Assembly (NCBI GenBank): GCA_016283175.1
Contig: JAEEMK010000001.1
Span: 1 to 48,781, forward strand
Direction of reading: 5' to 3'
DNA from: Bacteroidales bacterium
GTDB taxonomy: Bacteria > Bacteroidota > Bacteroidia > Bacteroidales > P3
Length of the DNA: 48,781 nt
Positions 7,949 through 16,521 of this stretch are shown here, piece by piece (position 1 is the first letter of the stretch; the number at the start of each line of letters is the position of its first letter). The position numbers and the translations under genes are program-made. Below the pieces are notes generated by a model. The model saw only the letters and a list, made by a program, of their open reading frames with translations, was not told the origin of the DNA and searched no databases.

Positions 7949-8923
7949 TTAAAAATCTTTTAAAAATGATACTGTTTTGCATAAAGCGTGCCTGTATATA
8001 TTGTCGGGAAGCTTATTTAGATCGTTTATGGCATTGTCTAGTTTTTGGTAAAGTATTTGTTTGGCTTTTTCAATAAAACCGTTGTTAGTTATTATATTTA
8101 TTATAAAATCAATATTGTGCCTGTCTTTTTTTTCTTTGGATAGAATTGGAAATATAGCATTGTATGTTTCGGTATCCTTGAGCGCCAAAATCATCGGCAA
8201 AGTACATTTGTTTTCATATATGTCGTTGCCTTGCGGCTTACCGGTTTGTTGTGATGGAAGGAAATCAATAATATCGTCGCGTATTTGAAATGCTATGCCG
8301 AGATCTGTTCCAAATTGCAGAGCTGCTTCACATATATTTTTGTCTGCGCCTGCGAGAAGTGCGCCTGTTTTGCAGCAAGTGGCTATTAGAATGGCTGTTT
8401 TTCGAGTGATTATTTGGAAATATATGTCTGCTTCAGTAGTATATTTTCCACATTGCTGCATTTGAAGGAGTTCTCCCTCGCTCATTTGGATGACGGCATC
8501 ATTGATTGTTTGTGTCAACTGCTTGTTGTCAATATCGTTGATTGTTTTCATCACTTGCGCAAGATAGAAGTCGCCAATGAGAACAGCGGTTTTGTTGTTC
8601 CAAAGCTTGTTGACAGAGGCAATACCTCTTCTAAGTTCTGACTCATCTATAACATCGTCGTGGATTAATGTGCTTGTGTGCAGTGTTTCAATGGCTGCAG
8701 CAGATTTGAATATAGGATGGTTGGGGTTTGCATCAACAGTCAATCCGCAGCAGCAGGCAGTTAATAGTGTCAGCATAGGACGCAATTGTTTGCCTTTTTG
8801 GGCTTGAACATACTTATGAATTTGGTTGATGATAGGTATCTCGCTGTCTATCATTTTCTCTCTGGCAGCGATATAGTTTTGCATTAGCGGGTGAATAAGT
8901 TGTTCTATTTCGGATAATTTCAT
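7949..8923 (-). CDS. Long-chain polyprenyl diphosphate synthase
   Basis: A 324-residue cytosolic enzyme. The first aspartate-rich motif is D89-D90-V-I-D93 and the second is D216-D217-I-I-D220; G-K-Q-L-R-P supplies the diphosphate-binding arginine. These bind the Mg-diphosphate of the allylic substrate during head-to-tail condensation with isopentenyl diphosphate. The residue five before the first motif is a small serine rather than an aromatic, which fits a long product (menaquinone side chain, or octaprenyl type). The ATG at 8923 is chosen. A TTG at 8950 would extend the frame by 9 residues and overlap the previous stop, but the ATG gives the usual family N-terminus. Confidence 0.88.
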   Translation of the reverse strand: MKLSEIEQLIHPLMQNYIAAREKMIDSEIPIINQIHKYVQAQKGKQLRPMLTLLTACCCGLTVDANPNHPIFKSAAAIETLHTSTLIHDDVIDESELRRGIASVNKLWNNKTAVLIGDFYLAQVMKTINDIDNKQLTQTINDAVIQMSEGELLQMQQCGKYTTEADIYFQIITRKTAILIATCCKTGALLAGADKNICEAALQFGTDLGIAFQIRDDIIDFLPSQQTGKPQGNDIYENKCTLPMILALKDTETYNAIFPILSKEKKDRHNIDFIINIITNNGFIEKAKQILYQKLDNAINDLNKLPDNIYRHALCKTVSFLKDF

Positions 8924-8946
8924 AAGAGTATGTTTTGTGCTACTGT

Positions 8947-9378
8947 TCAAAGGGTTATTCTAGTTCCTGAGGTTGTAATATGTGCAATCTTGCGGTTTTC
9001 TGAATCCGTGACTAATATTTGGTATATCGCATTAGAATGTCCTTGTCTAATCGGGATTGTTGTAGCTTTGATTGTGTTGCCTTTTGCAGGAGTAAGGAAG
9101 TGAATTGTAGACGACAATGAGACCCATTGTAATTGTGAATCTTTGCCTTGAAGTTTTTCTAACAATACTTTGCTATTTGCAGCGATAGCAAATGCAAAGT
9201 CGGCAATAGTAAAAATGACACCTCCCATTATATAACCTTTTGCATTTCGGTGTATGTCAGATAGCTGAAGAGTGCATACAGTGGTGTTTTCGTCTGCACT
9301 TTCAATGCAGATTCCTGTTGTCTGTGTGGCATACAGGTCGTCGGCAAAGACTTTGCGTGCGATTTCAGTGAGGTTCAT
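8947..9378 (-). CDS. PaaI-like hotdog-fold thioesterase
   Basis: A 143-residue hotdog-fold protein. The signature H43-R-N45-A-K-G48-Y-I-M51-G52-G53, followed by I-A-D60, corresponds to the PaaI/4HBT loop, which usually reads N-x-x-G-x-x-H-G-G. Here the usual histidine is Met51, while Asn45, both glycines and Asp60 remain. The family hydrolyses acyl-CoA or aryl-CoA thioesters; the specific substrate is unknown. It lies between dapA (20 bases upstream) and the polyprenyl synthase, an arrangement that says little about function. Confidence 0.78.
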   Translation of the reverse strand: MNLTEIARKVFADDLYATQTTGICIESADENTTVCTLQLSDIHRNAKGYIMGGVIFTIADFAFAIAANSKVLLEKLQGKDSQLQWVSLSSTIHFLTPAKGNTIKATTIPIRQGHSNAIYQILVTDSENRKIAHITTSGTRITL

Positions 9379-9398
9379 TGTCTTGTTTATATGTGGTT

Positions 9399-10292
9399 TT
9401 AGCTGTTTTGAAATGTCTGTAGTTGGTCTTTGAGTTTGTTATACAGCTGTTTTGATATTTTTGTCAGAGGTGTTCGAAGCTGATTGGTGATACGCCCTTC
9501 GATTTCAAGCAGTGCTTTTATGCCGCTAGGGTTGCCTTCTTCAAATATTGCATTCATCAATGGCAGCAGACGGTTGTGCAAAGGAAGTGCTTTTCTCAAG
9601 TCTCCTTTCAATGCGTAATGAACCATATCAGACATCTCCTTGGGACAAGCATTGGCAATAACAGAGATAACACCTGTTGCTCCAAGTGTTATCATAGGGT
9701 ATGTAAGACTGTCATCACCTGAGATGACATTGAAGTTGGCTGGTTTGCAGCGCAGGATTTCCATTACTTGCGACAGGTTGCCTGAAGCTTCCTTGATGGC
9801 GATAATGTTTGGACATTCTTCAGCAAGCTGAAGCGTTGTTTCGGCTGTCATATTGCAAGATGTACGGCCGGGAACATTGTAAAGTACAATTGGAACAGGC
9901 GAAACATCTGCGATGTTTTTAAAATGTTGTAATAGCCCTCGTTGCTGTGGCTTGTTGTAGTATGGAGTAACTGAAAGGATGCCGCTTATTCCATCGAAGT
10001 TTGTCTGGTTTATTGCGTCTGTTACTGCACGTGTATTGTTGCCACCCATACCAAGAAGTATCGGAAGTCGTCCGTTGACGCTCTCTACTATGAATTGAAG
10101 CAGAGCTGTTCGTTCGCTTTCGGACATTGTGGCTGCTTCGCTAGTGGTTCCGAGTGCAACAATGTAATCCACTCCAGATGTGATTACATAGTCGATAAGT
10201 TCTTCCAATTTACTGAAGTCGATTGTCTCTTGTTTGCGGAATGGGGTGATAAGTGCCACACCTGTTCCTGTAAATAAACTGGTTTTTGCCAT
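9399..10292 (-). CDS. dapA: 4-hydroxy-tetrahydrodipicolinate synthase
   Basis: A 297-residue TIM-barrel enzyme of full family length. It condenses pyruvate with aspartate semialdehyde, the first committed step to diaminopimelate and lysine. The Schiff-base lysine is K167 in A-I-K-E-A-S-G. Y138-N-V-P-G-R143-T supplies the proton-relay tyrosine and the substrate arginine, G-T49-T50-S the threonine of the relay, and Y-Y-N-K-P the inter-subunit tyrosine. It supplies cell-wall precursor synthesis, and the aspartate-semialdehyde source asd lies at 44199 in this window. It is inside the minus-strand run, 22 bases after the DUF6913-like gene. Confidence 0.95.
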   Translation of the reverse strand: MAKTSLFTGTGVALITPFRKQETIDFSKLEELIDYVITSGVDYIVALGTTSEAATMSESERTALLQFIVESVNGRLPILLGMGGNNTRAVTDAINQTNFDGISGILSVTPYYNKPQQRGLLQHFKNIADVSPVPIVLYNVPGRTSCNMTAETTLQLAEECPNIIAIKEASGNLSQVMEILRCKPANFNVISGDDSLTYPMITLGATGVISVIANACPKEMSDMVHYALKGDLRKALPLHNRLLPLMNAIFEEGNPSGIKALLEIEGRITNQLRTPLTKISKQLYNKLKDQLQTFQNS

Positions 10293-10314
10293 TTCTATCA
10301 GATTTTGTATTTCT

Positions 10315-10878
10315 CTATTTTTGTATCATTGTCAGATATTTGACAATCTGTTCTATATAATCTTTGAAATCCATTTCACCATTGCCTTGTATGGCTAAAT
10401 CATACATATCCATAATGCCTTCGTCTTCTTCCGATTTATTGTTGGTATATCCAACCTTCAGGTTGGCATCGGTCATTGCGGTTACGTATTTGCCAAAAAA
10501 GTCAGGCTGAATAGTGGTGTCGATAACCAGGTCGTAATGGCGGTTCACAAAACTGTCTATTACTCCGTCTTTTGGTAGTCCGAAACGGGTGAAGTCTTCT
10601 TTTTCGTGGCAAATAGTGGTGCGTGTGTGTGAGAAAATATAGTTAATCTCATACTTCTTCGCCTGAAAACCTATAAGATATATTTCCTTGCCGTGGCTTT
10701 CCTGTGCTGTTATAAATCGATGTATCAGATTCCAGCGATCTGAATCTCCAACAGTGAAAATCATTCCTATGGTTTTGATGGACTCCCAATTGTCAATCCT
10801 TTTGTCTCGTGGCGATGACAAAAGATTGCGCATATGACGTTGTTGGTATCTTTTAATGAAATAGTCTATTAATATCAT
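10315..10878 (-). CDS. DUF6913-like conserved Bacteroidetes protein
   Basis: A 187-residue cytosolic protein with no signal peptide. Visible features are a basic N-terminal helix (K-R-Y-Q-Q-R-H-M-R-N-L-L), a central I-F-T-V-G-D-S-D-R-W, and a run D-L-V-I-D-T-T-I-Q-P followed by D-A-N-L-K-V-G-Y-T. The pattern resembles the uncharacterised DUF6913 family, often found near dapA in Bacteroidales as I recall. No catalytic motif is recognisable. It is preceded by a C-rich AACCCTTTAAA-type leader tract. Confidence 0.55.
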   Translation of the reverse strand: MILIDYFIKRYQQRHMRNLLSSPRDKRIDNWESIKTIGMIFTVGDSDRWNLIHRFITAQESHGKEIYLIGFQAKKYEINYIFSHTRTTICHEKEDFTRFGLPKDGVIDSFVNRHYDLVIDTTIQPDFFGKYVTAMTDANLKVGYTNNKSEEDEGIMDMYDLAIQGNGEMDFKDYIEQIVKYLTMIQK

Positions 10879-10880
10879 TA

Positions 10881-10926
10881 TAAGGGGTTATGGGGGTTAA
10901 AAAGTTTTAAAGGGTTATAGGGTTGG
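10881..10926 (-). repeat. Pyrimidine-rich AACCCTT-type tract before the DUF6913-like gene
   Basis: On the minus (coding) strand this 46-base stretch consists of imperfect repeats of the form AACCCYWTAA. It ends 2 bases before the start codon. The same type of tract precedes groEL, the glycosyltransferase, the rhomboid gene and hflX, always in sense orientation. Confidence 0.6.
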
Positions 10927-10941
10927 CTTGTCTGTGTGTTT

Positions 10942-11535
10942 TCAAAATAATTCTTTTTGTCTGAAAAGTGTGTAACTGCGTCGGTGCAAAGGCGATATGC
11001 CGTGCTCTTCAATGGCGTCGTAGTGTTTGGTTGTAGGATAACCTTTGTTTTTGTCCCATCCATACTCTGGGTATTTTTGGTGCTGCTGACGCATATATTC
11101 GTCACGATATGTTTTGGCAAGAATGGATGCTGCAGCTATCGACTGGTATTTACCGTCACCTTTCACTATGCAGATATATGGTATTCCAGTTTCATTTATG
11201 AATCTGTTACCGTCTATGAGGAGCATCTGGGGTATAGTTTTTAACTGTTTTACAGCAATATTCATTGCGTGGAACGATGCTCGCAATATGTTGCTTCGGT
11301 CTATCTCTTCGTTGTTTATGGCTGCAACGGCATATGCTAATGCATCGTGTTCTATCTCACTTCGTAGCACTTCTCTTTGGTGTTCGCTGAGTTGTTTAGA
11401 ATCGTTGAGCTGTGCGTTCTCATAGCCTTCAGGCAAAATAACGGCAGCTGCATATACCGGACCCGCCAAGCACCCTCGGCCGGCCTCGTCGCATCCAGCT
11501 TCCAACATTCCTTTGTTATAGTATTTTGCAAGCAT
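10942..11535 (-). CDS. rnhB: Ribonuclease HII
   Basis: A 197-residue enzyme of normal length that cleaves the RNA strand of RNA/DNA hybrids and single ribonucleotides in DNA. The catalytic carboxylates are visible: D16-E17 in G-C-D-E-A-G-R-G-C-L-A-G-P-V, D108 in L-L-I-D-G-N, and D127 in V-K-G-D-G-K. S-I-A-A-A-S-I-L-A-K follows. The N-D-S-K-Q-L motif is also present. It lies 15 bases after the polytopic membrane protein gene and 63 bases before the DUF6913-like gene. Confidence 0.95.
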   Translation of the reverse strand: MLAKYYNKGMLEAGCDEAGRGCLAGPVYAAAVILPEGYENAQLNDSKQLSEHQREVLRSEIEHDALAYAVAAINNEEIDRSNILRASFHAMNIAVKQLKTIPQMLLIDGNRFINETGIPYICIVKGDGKYQSIAAASILAKTYRDEYMRQQHQKYPEYGWDKNKGYPTTKHYDAIEEHGISPLHRRSYTLFRQKELF

Positions 11536-11550
11536 TTTTTACAGTTTAGG

Positions 11551-12528
11551 TTACATAATGAGATTGTTAATAACGGCACAAATGATGAATACCCAGATTA
11601 TTATTTCGCTTACCCAGTGCCGTTTTCGTTCTGTCATAAAAAATCTTGTACCAATAAAAGCAAATGGTAAAGCCAGCGTTTGAGTTTCAATAGGAGGGAG
11701 TGTTGTGTATAAAACAATCAATACAGACGCCAGAAGTGGAAGGGAAAGAATTCCAGTGTTGATTCGTTGTTGTATTGTGCGGTCATTGTATGTGTCCATT
11801 TGTTTTACCAGTGAAGCCATAATCATTAGCAACAGAATTAAAGTCGGAAGCATCTTGACAAATGGCATCGGTGACCAATCTATTTTCATTGAGGTCAAAT
11901 CGTGCCCCATCAGAATTAAGTAGTAATCCAGTTTATCTGTCAGAAAAGCATAAGTGAAAAGCAATATGAATGGTGCTATGAGGCCAAATATACTTATAAT
12001 AATGTTGCGCCAGCGATATAGTTTGTATATATTGAAAACAAATATAAACGGAACAATATAGCAGATGGCTGGCAGATAGCATAAAACCATTATGCCAATA
12101 AAGAATGAGGCGTTAAAATTTTGTTCTGCACTGAGTTGTGTGCCACCGTTTGACAGTAGTTGACTGGCCGTGGCCAGCAGTACAAGATTTACAAGCAGGA
12201 ACGGAGTCAACGTCATTTGATTTGCATTCCAGCTCATAACCAGAACATATACAAACATTGGCATCAGGCTGTGGGACTTTGTCATCTTGTGGTCTGTTAG
12301 AATGTGGTTAATCCACACACCTTCTGCCAGAACTAATAGCAGTGCAATTGCACTCGACAATCGTGGCATACCTGACATCCAATCGTATATTAGTTCGTAT
12401 ATGGGGGCAAAGCAATGAACCGGCGACATCTCTACAGAATTCACAAAGACTCTTAGCCATAGTACGACAATGGCAATTCCAATCACCACTGCCTGACCTA
12501 TTGTGTTCTGTTTAAAAAGCCGGAACAT
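11551..12528 (-). CDS. DUF6427-like polytopic membrane protein
   Basis: A 325-residue integral membrane protein with about 9-10 hydrophobic segments and few charged residues, starting M-F-R-L-F-K-Q-N-T and ending in a transmembrane helix. The N-terminus and overall topology resemble the DUF6427 family of Bacteroidetes, whose function is unknown. It lies 16 bases downstream of the subtilase gene and 15 bases before rnhB. No transporter or enzyme motif is visible. Confidence 0.6.
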   Translation of the reverse strand: MFRLFKQNTIGQAVVIGIAIVVLWLRVFVNSVEMSPVHCFAPIYELIYDWMSGMPRLSSAIALLLVLAEGVWINHILTDHKMTKSHSLMPMFVYVLVMSWNANQMTLTPFLLVNLVLLATASQLLSNGGTQLSAEQNFNASFFIGIMVLCYLPAICYIVPFIFVFNIYKLYRWRNIIISIFGLIAPFILLFTYAFLTDKLDYYLILMGHDLTSMKIDWSPMPFVKMLPTLILLLMIMASLVKQMDTYNDRTIQQRINTGILSLPLLASVLIVLYTTLPPIETQTLALPFAFIGTRFFMTERKRHWVSEIIIWVFIICAVINNLIM

Positions 12529-12544
12529 ATCTGGTGTTGATAGA

Positions 12545-14722
12545 CTACAGTTTTACAATTTTCTTTGTTCTTATTCCTGCACGGTCGTGTACTTTGATGA
12601 AATATACACCACAAGTTGCACCGCTCAGATCGACCATACCTTCGCCACTCACCGTGTTATGCATTATACAACGGCCGTCTGCCGAGAATACTTCTATCAA
12701 TTCCTCTTCGTTGCTTCCGGTCAGAATGGTCAATATACCAGTTGTCGGGTTGGGATATGCAACCAGTTCAGGACGTATTTCCGCAGCACTTTCTATGTCC
12801 AGCTTGTCGTATGCAGCATTTACGGCACGCAATGCATTCACTTTTCCGTGTCCCCATCTGTCGCTGATGCTGTCGTTGCCGGCAAGGACTCCCGTTTTGT
12901 CATCGTTGCGTGCTGTGGTGAAAAGTATATCGCGGATGTCGTCGACAGTCAGTCTTGGATTTGCCTGCAGCATAAGGGCAACTATTCCTGTCACGGCAGG
13001 CGACGACATTGATGTACCGCTCATACGGCTCCAAATATAGTGTCTTCCTCCAGAGAATGCATCATATACAGCCGTGTAACTGCTGAGATTGTCGTAGTAT
13101 GACGAGAGCGACGAAACAACATTGACACCCGGAGCCGATATTTCGGGTTTCTTGCGACCGTCGAGGGTAGGGCCATAGCTCGAAAACGGTGCCAAATCTC
13201 CTGTTTGATAATTCTCGCCACTGTAATGGTCGGCAACGTGAGCTGCAACGGTTATGGTCTTTTCTGCACACGCAGGCTCGCCTATGCCGTATTCCGGGTC
13301 TCCATTTTTGCAGCCGAATATACCGCCGTTGACAAAGTCGCAGCCCATATTGCCGGCATTGTTGGCCAAGTTGGTCATATTCCACACGTTGACGGTTACA
13401 CCAGCATTGGCGCGGCATATCATCATCAGTTTGTATCCGTTGTTCTTTTCCACATTGAGTAGCACGTGGGGACGTGAGTCCAGAGGATTGCTGTTTTCTA
13501 CAGTAATGTCGTAGTGTATTGTGTCCGTGCCTGCAACAACAAACGATTCAAGATAGTCAATAGCGTTGCTCGTGCTATACATTGGTGAATAGTAAACCGT
13601 ACCCTCCGAGCCATTTTTTACCAAGGCAAAACCTGCTTCGAATCCGCAGTTCGAGCAAGGTTCTCCCCAATAAATCAATCCTTGGCCGATTCCACTGCTG
13701 TAGTAGGTGGCTATTGATTTGAGCGTGTCATTGTTTGAGGCAAAAGTATGCTTTAAATGAAAGTTTACATCGCCGTTGTTACCTCCGCTGGTGACAAAGA
13801 CCAATCCCTCTTCCGTGTAGGCGTTGATAGCCTGACTTAATAGCGATGTTCCGTCCAGAGTGCTGAAGGTGTACATACCCCAGCTGCTGTTTATCACGAT
13901 GCGTTTACCTTCCTCCTCGGCGACGCTCTTCATCCACGCAACCTGATCAAGCCACGATGCCTCGTCCAGATACCACGATCCAAGTACATACTTCGCTTTC
14001 GGAGCCTGTCCAATGGCTTTTCCTTCAGGAGTACCGTTGCCGCCGCAGATACCTGCCACGTGCGTGCCGTGTGTTCCGTTGCCATACAGGCCCGAAGTAT
14101 CGCTTTTGGCAGCTCTGACCTCCGCAGGAGTTCTATATTCAGTTCCATAGTCGAAACCGGCAGGAGCAGGACCTGATAGTTTGAAATGATCCCACGCTCT
14201 GATTATGCGCATATTGTTTGCCTTGTTCAAATTTGGGTGTGTGTAGTCGAAACCCCAGTCTGTGATGCCAATAAGTACACCGTCGCCGTTGAATGGCATA
14301 GGAACACCCAAACCCGCCTGCACACTGTCGGTGCGCGTGTCCAGACGTGTCTTGTCCATATCTGCGACAACGCGATGTGCCACACTGTACAGCAGTACTC
14401 CTTTGCAATTATTCAATTCTTCTACACGTTCCAGAGGCGCGCGCATTACAACGATGTCTTTTACTCTTGATGTGATTTTGATACCAAGTGATTCAATTTC
14501 GGCTGCTGAAAAACTATCGTCAACCTTGGCAATTATTCCTATGCAGGCAACGCCTTTGTCGTACCGTATCGGATAGCGGTCCAGAAACTTCTTCGACATA
14601 TTGTCCACACTTTTCGTACTTCTGTAATTCTGCATCAAGGCACGTGTTTCTACTGTGCTTTTGGTTTGTGCCACAGCTAGTAATGTATTGAAAGCAAACA
14701 GTAATACAACTATTTTCTTCAT
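12545..14722 (-). CDS. S8 family serine protease (subtilase) with T9SS sorting domain
   Basis: A 725-residue exported protease. The ATG at 14722 gives a signal peptide (M-K-K-I-V-V-L-L-F-A to A-V-A-Q19); upstream in-frame ATGs run into an unrelated AT-rich leader. The catalytic triad is D155 (I-T-D-W-G-F-D), H218 (T-H-G-T-H-V-A-G) and S571 (S-G-T-S-M-S-S-P), with N315 in S-G-G-N as the oxyanion residue. A long insertion lies between N315 and S571. The last about 75 residues (P-N-P-T-T-G, then G-V-Y-F-I-K-V and K-K-I-V-K-L) form a type A C-terminal sorting domain, so it is predicted to cross the outer membrane by T9SS and be attached or released. A -7 promoter element lies 26 bases upstream. 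Confidence 0.93.
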   Translation of the reverse strand: MKKIVVLLFAFNTLLAVAQTKSTVETRALMQNYRSTKSVDNMSKKFLDRYPIRYDKGVACIGIIAKVDDSFSAAEIESLGIKITSRVKDIVVMRAPLERVEELNNCKGVLLYSVAHRVVADMDKTRLDTRTDSVQAGLGVPMPFNGDGVLIGITDWGFDYTHPNLNKANNMRIIRAWDHFKLSGPAPAGFDYGTEYRTPAEVRAAKSDTSGLYGNGTHGTHVAGICGGNGTPEGKAIGQAPKAKYVLGSWYLDEASWLDQVAWMKSVAEEEGKRIVINSSWGMYTFSTLDGTSLLSQAINAYTEEGLVFVTSGGNNGDVNFHLKHTFASNNDTLKSIATYYSSGIGQGLIYWGEPCSNCGFEAGFALVKNGSEGTVYYSPMYSTSNAIDYLESFVVAGTDTIHYDITVENSNPLDSRPHVLLNVEKNNGYKLMMICRANAGVTVNVWNMTNLANNAGNMGCDFVNGGIFGCKNGDPEYGIGEPACAEKTITVAAHVADHYSGENYQTGDLAPFSSYGPTLDGRKKPEISAPGVNVVSSLSSYYDNLSSYTAVYDAFSGGRHYIWSRMSGTSMSSPAVTGIVALMLQANPRLTVDDIRDILFTTARNDDKTGVLAGNDSISDRWGHGKVNALRAVNAAYDKLDIESAAEIRPELVAYPNPTTGILTILTGSNEEELIEVFSADGRCIMHNTVSGEGMVDLSGATCGVYFIKVHDRAGIRTKKIVKL

Positions 14723-14747
14723 ATTGTTTTGTCTTTTATTTAAGCTG

Positions 14748-14755
14748 CAAAAATA
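14748..14755 (-). promoter_or_regulatory. -7 promoter element for the subtilase gene
   Basis: The minus strand reads TATTTTTG followed by CA, matching TAnnTTTG. The predicted transcription start lies about 20 bases before the ATG at 14722. No clear -33 TTTG box is visible at the usual spacing. Confidence 0.5.
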
Positions 14756-14786
14756 CTGTTTTTTTTTGAATAATATTATATTTATC

Positions 14787-14828
14787 AAAAAAAAACTACT
14801 AACAGGCAACTTTGTTGCCTGTTTTTTT
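14787..14828 (-). terminator. Rho-independent terminator after the 14866-16374 gene (may work both ways)
   Basis: A perfect 10-bp stem AACAGGCAAC/GTTGCCTGTT (14801-14810 and 14814-14823) with a TTT loop. On the minus strand it is followed, after a few bases, by a T9 run; on the plus strand it is followed by a T-run directly. It lies about 43 bases after the stop of the minus-strand gene at 14866. Confidence 0.82.
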
Positions 14829-14865
14829 AGCATCCTTAACTTCCTTGTAATGTTACGGTCTCTCT

Positions 14866-16374
14866 CTATTTCTTCACCACAAGCCGTTTGGAGAAGCTGC
14901 CGGCGGGAGTGTGGACGATTGCGAAATAAGTGCCGGAGGGCCAATCTTTTGTACTTATCGACACGGTTATGCCGCTGGCATTGGTCTCCTCCATTAATTT
15001 GCCTTGGATGTTATACACCTCTACACGGTTTATTCCGAACGACGAGACCACCTGCACCTCGCCGTGGGCGGGGTTAGGCATAAGCGTGACATAGCGGTTG
15101 GCGGCAACGTCAATGCCTGTTGTGTCGTCTGGAGGGTTCTGGGTTGTGTCGGTCGGAATGAACAGGTCGATGCCGTCGCTCCACTGGCTGAAGTAAATGC
15201 TGTCGTCGTGTGTGCATTTTGCCCGTACATACACGGAATAACGCACCCCTGTGTCCAGGTAGATCTGTCCAACCTGTATTGGGCAGTTGACAATTGTGCC
15301 GCTGTCGGGTTCTACGCCTTGAGGTCCGTAGCTATACTGCCACGAGTCGTGCTCTGTGTCGGCGTCCCACTGTATTACTGCAGCGCCGTTGTAATATGTC
15401 GTCCTTATGTTTTCTACTGACGGGCAGGCGTAGGGAGGTATCACTGGCATCTCCCATCCAATGTCAATAATCGGCCAAACAGCCAGGTACCATCGCCATC
15501 GTTCTGTTATCCATTCGTTGAGAGGATAGAACGACGGGTGGATGCCGGTTCTTTTTATCAGATATTCGTATTCCGGAAACGACTCGCAGGTTGTGCAGCT
15601 GTCACAGGCGGCGGAATCGTAACCGTAGAAAAAGTAGCCTGTTTCAAAATAATGTACCGAATCGTCGGGATCCGTCTGATTCTCTGGTAGAAGATTTGTA
15701 TAAGAACTATGAGTACACCCAACAAAGAAAGAATCTGTGATATAAACCGCTTCTTGGCCATAGTCTTCAAAATAGTACTCTTTGAGAGGCAGCAACATAG
15801 TGCCTGACATAAAGTATGTTGTGCAGCAGCCTCCGTGTGCCCAAAAGTTTGGTTCTCCGTGTGGGTATATAATGGAACCTCTTGACGTAGGCCTCATCCA
15901 TCTTGACGAATCCTGCATACTCCATTTCACTTTCCTTAGAAGCTCGAGGTTTTTCTTAGTGCCTCCGTACAGCAGCAGTGTGTCTTGCAAGAAGTAAGCT
16001 GGTCTGTAGTAGTATTGACCGCCAAGGCAAGTATACGCTACAGCCGCAAGCCCTATAACCTTGATGGTATCTGCTGTATAGCAGCATCTGAGCAGTTCTC
16101 CGACTAAAGAAAGATCAGGGTAATCAGCTGTACTTAAGTGTGAATTACGTTCAATTTGAAAATAACGAGAAGGATTTGCAAGCAAACCAAGATAATCCAT
16201 CCACAGCTGCGATTGATGATTTGTCAGCCAGTCGTCAACAACATAGTCGTTATGCCAATAAATGCTGTCGGGATTGAAAACTTCGTCCCCGATATGATGG
16301 TATGGACTCTGGGCTCGCAGACCTCCTGCCAGAGCGAGGAACATTGCGGCAGCAGCAAAGATTCTTTTTTTCAT
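14866..16374 (-). CDS. Exported protein of unknown function with fibronectin-like region and T9SS sorting domain
   Basis: A 502-residue protein with a signal peptide (M-K-K-R-I-F-A-A-A-A to L-R-A-Q22). The first 320 residues are tyrosine-, tryptophan- and cysteine-rich and match no family I recognise; a C-D-S-C-T-T-C cluster lies near the middle. A fibronectin-III-like beta domain follows (A-C-P-S-V-E-N-I to W-S-D-G-I-D). The last about 75 residues are a T9SS type A sorting domain (M-P-N-P-A-H-G-E-V, then S-G-T-Y-F-A-I-V and K-R-L-V-V-K-K). I infer a surface-exposed or released protein. It has its own strong terminator. Confidence 0.82.
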   Translation of the reverse strand: MKKRIFAAAAMFLALAGGLRAQSPYHHIGDEVFNPDSIYWHNDYVVDDWLTNHQSQLWMDYLGLLANPSRYFQIERNSHLSTADYPDLSLVGELLRCCYTADTIKVIGLAAVAYTCLGGQYYYRPAYFLQDTLLLYGGTKKNLELLRKVKWSMQDSSRWMRPTSRGSIIYPHGEPNFWAHGGCCTTYFMSGTMLLPLKEYYFEDYGQEAVYITDSFFVGCTHSSYTNLLPENQTDPDDSVHYFETGYFFYGYDSAACDSCTTCESFPEYEYLIKRTGIHPSFYPLNEWITERWRWYLAVWPIIDIGWEMPVIPPYACPSVENIRTTYYNGAAVIQWDADTEHDSWQYSYGPQGVEPDSGTIVNCPIQVGQIYLDTGVRYSVYVRAKCTHDDSIYFSQWSDGIDLFIPTDTTQNPPDDTTGIDVAANRYVTLMPNPAHGEVQVVSSFGINRVEVYNIQGKLMEETNASGITVSISTKDWPSGTYFAIVHTPAGSFSKRLVVKK

Positions 16375-16445
16375 ATTCGTCAGGTTTAGTGATGATTCTA
16401 AAATAAGGTAAAACGAACGTTTTTTTTTTTTAGATATATTTTTAT

Positions 16446-16515
16446 CTTTAATCTTTAACCTTTAATCTTTAACCTTTAATCTTTAACCCTTAACCTTTAA
16501 TCTTTAACCTTTACT
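16446..16515. repeat. Ten-unit heptamer array CTTTAAY
   Basis: Ten consecutive 7-bp units on the plus strand read mostly as alternating CTTTAAT and CTTTAAC; one unit is CCTTAAC and the last CTTTACT. The array fills most of the gap between two minus-strand exported-protein genes (stop at 16522, start at 16374). It resembles the AACCTTT-type tracts elsewhere in the window but is longer, more regular, and antisense to the flanking genes. Confidence 0.9.
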
Positions 16516-16521
16516 TGGTGT

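Noticed and set aside
10878-11120. An 80-codon frame overlapping the 3' end of rnhB
   Set aside because: It overlaps rnhB in another frame, extends into the simple-repeat leader tract and shows no coding features.
14723-14944. N-terminal extension of the subtilase to 14944
   Set aside because: The added 74 residues cover the terminator hairpin and AT-rich leader, and the ATG at 14722 opens a clear signal peptide.
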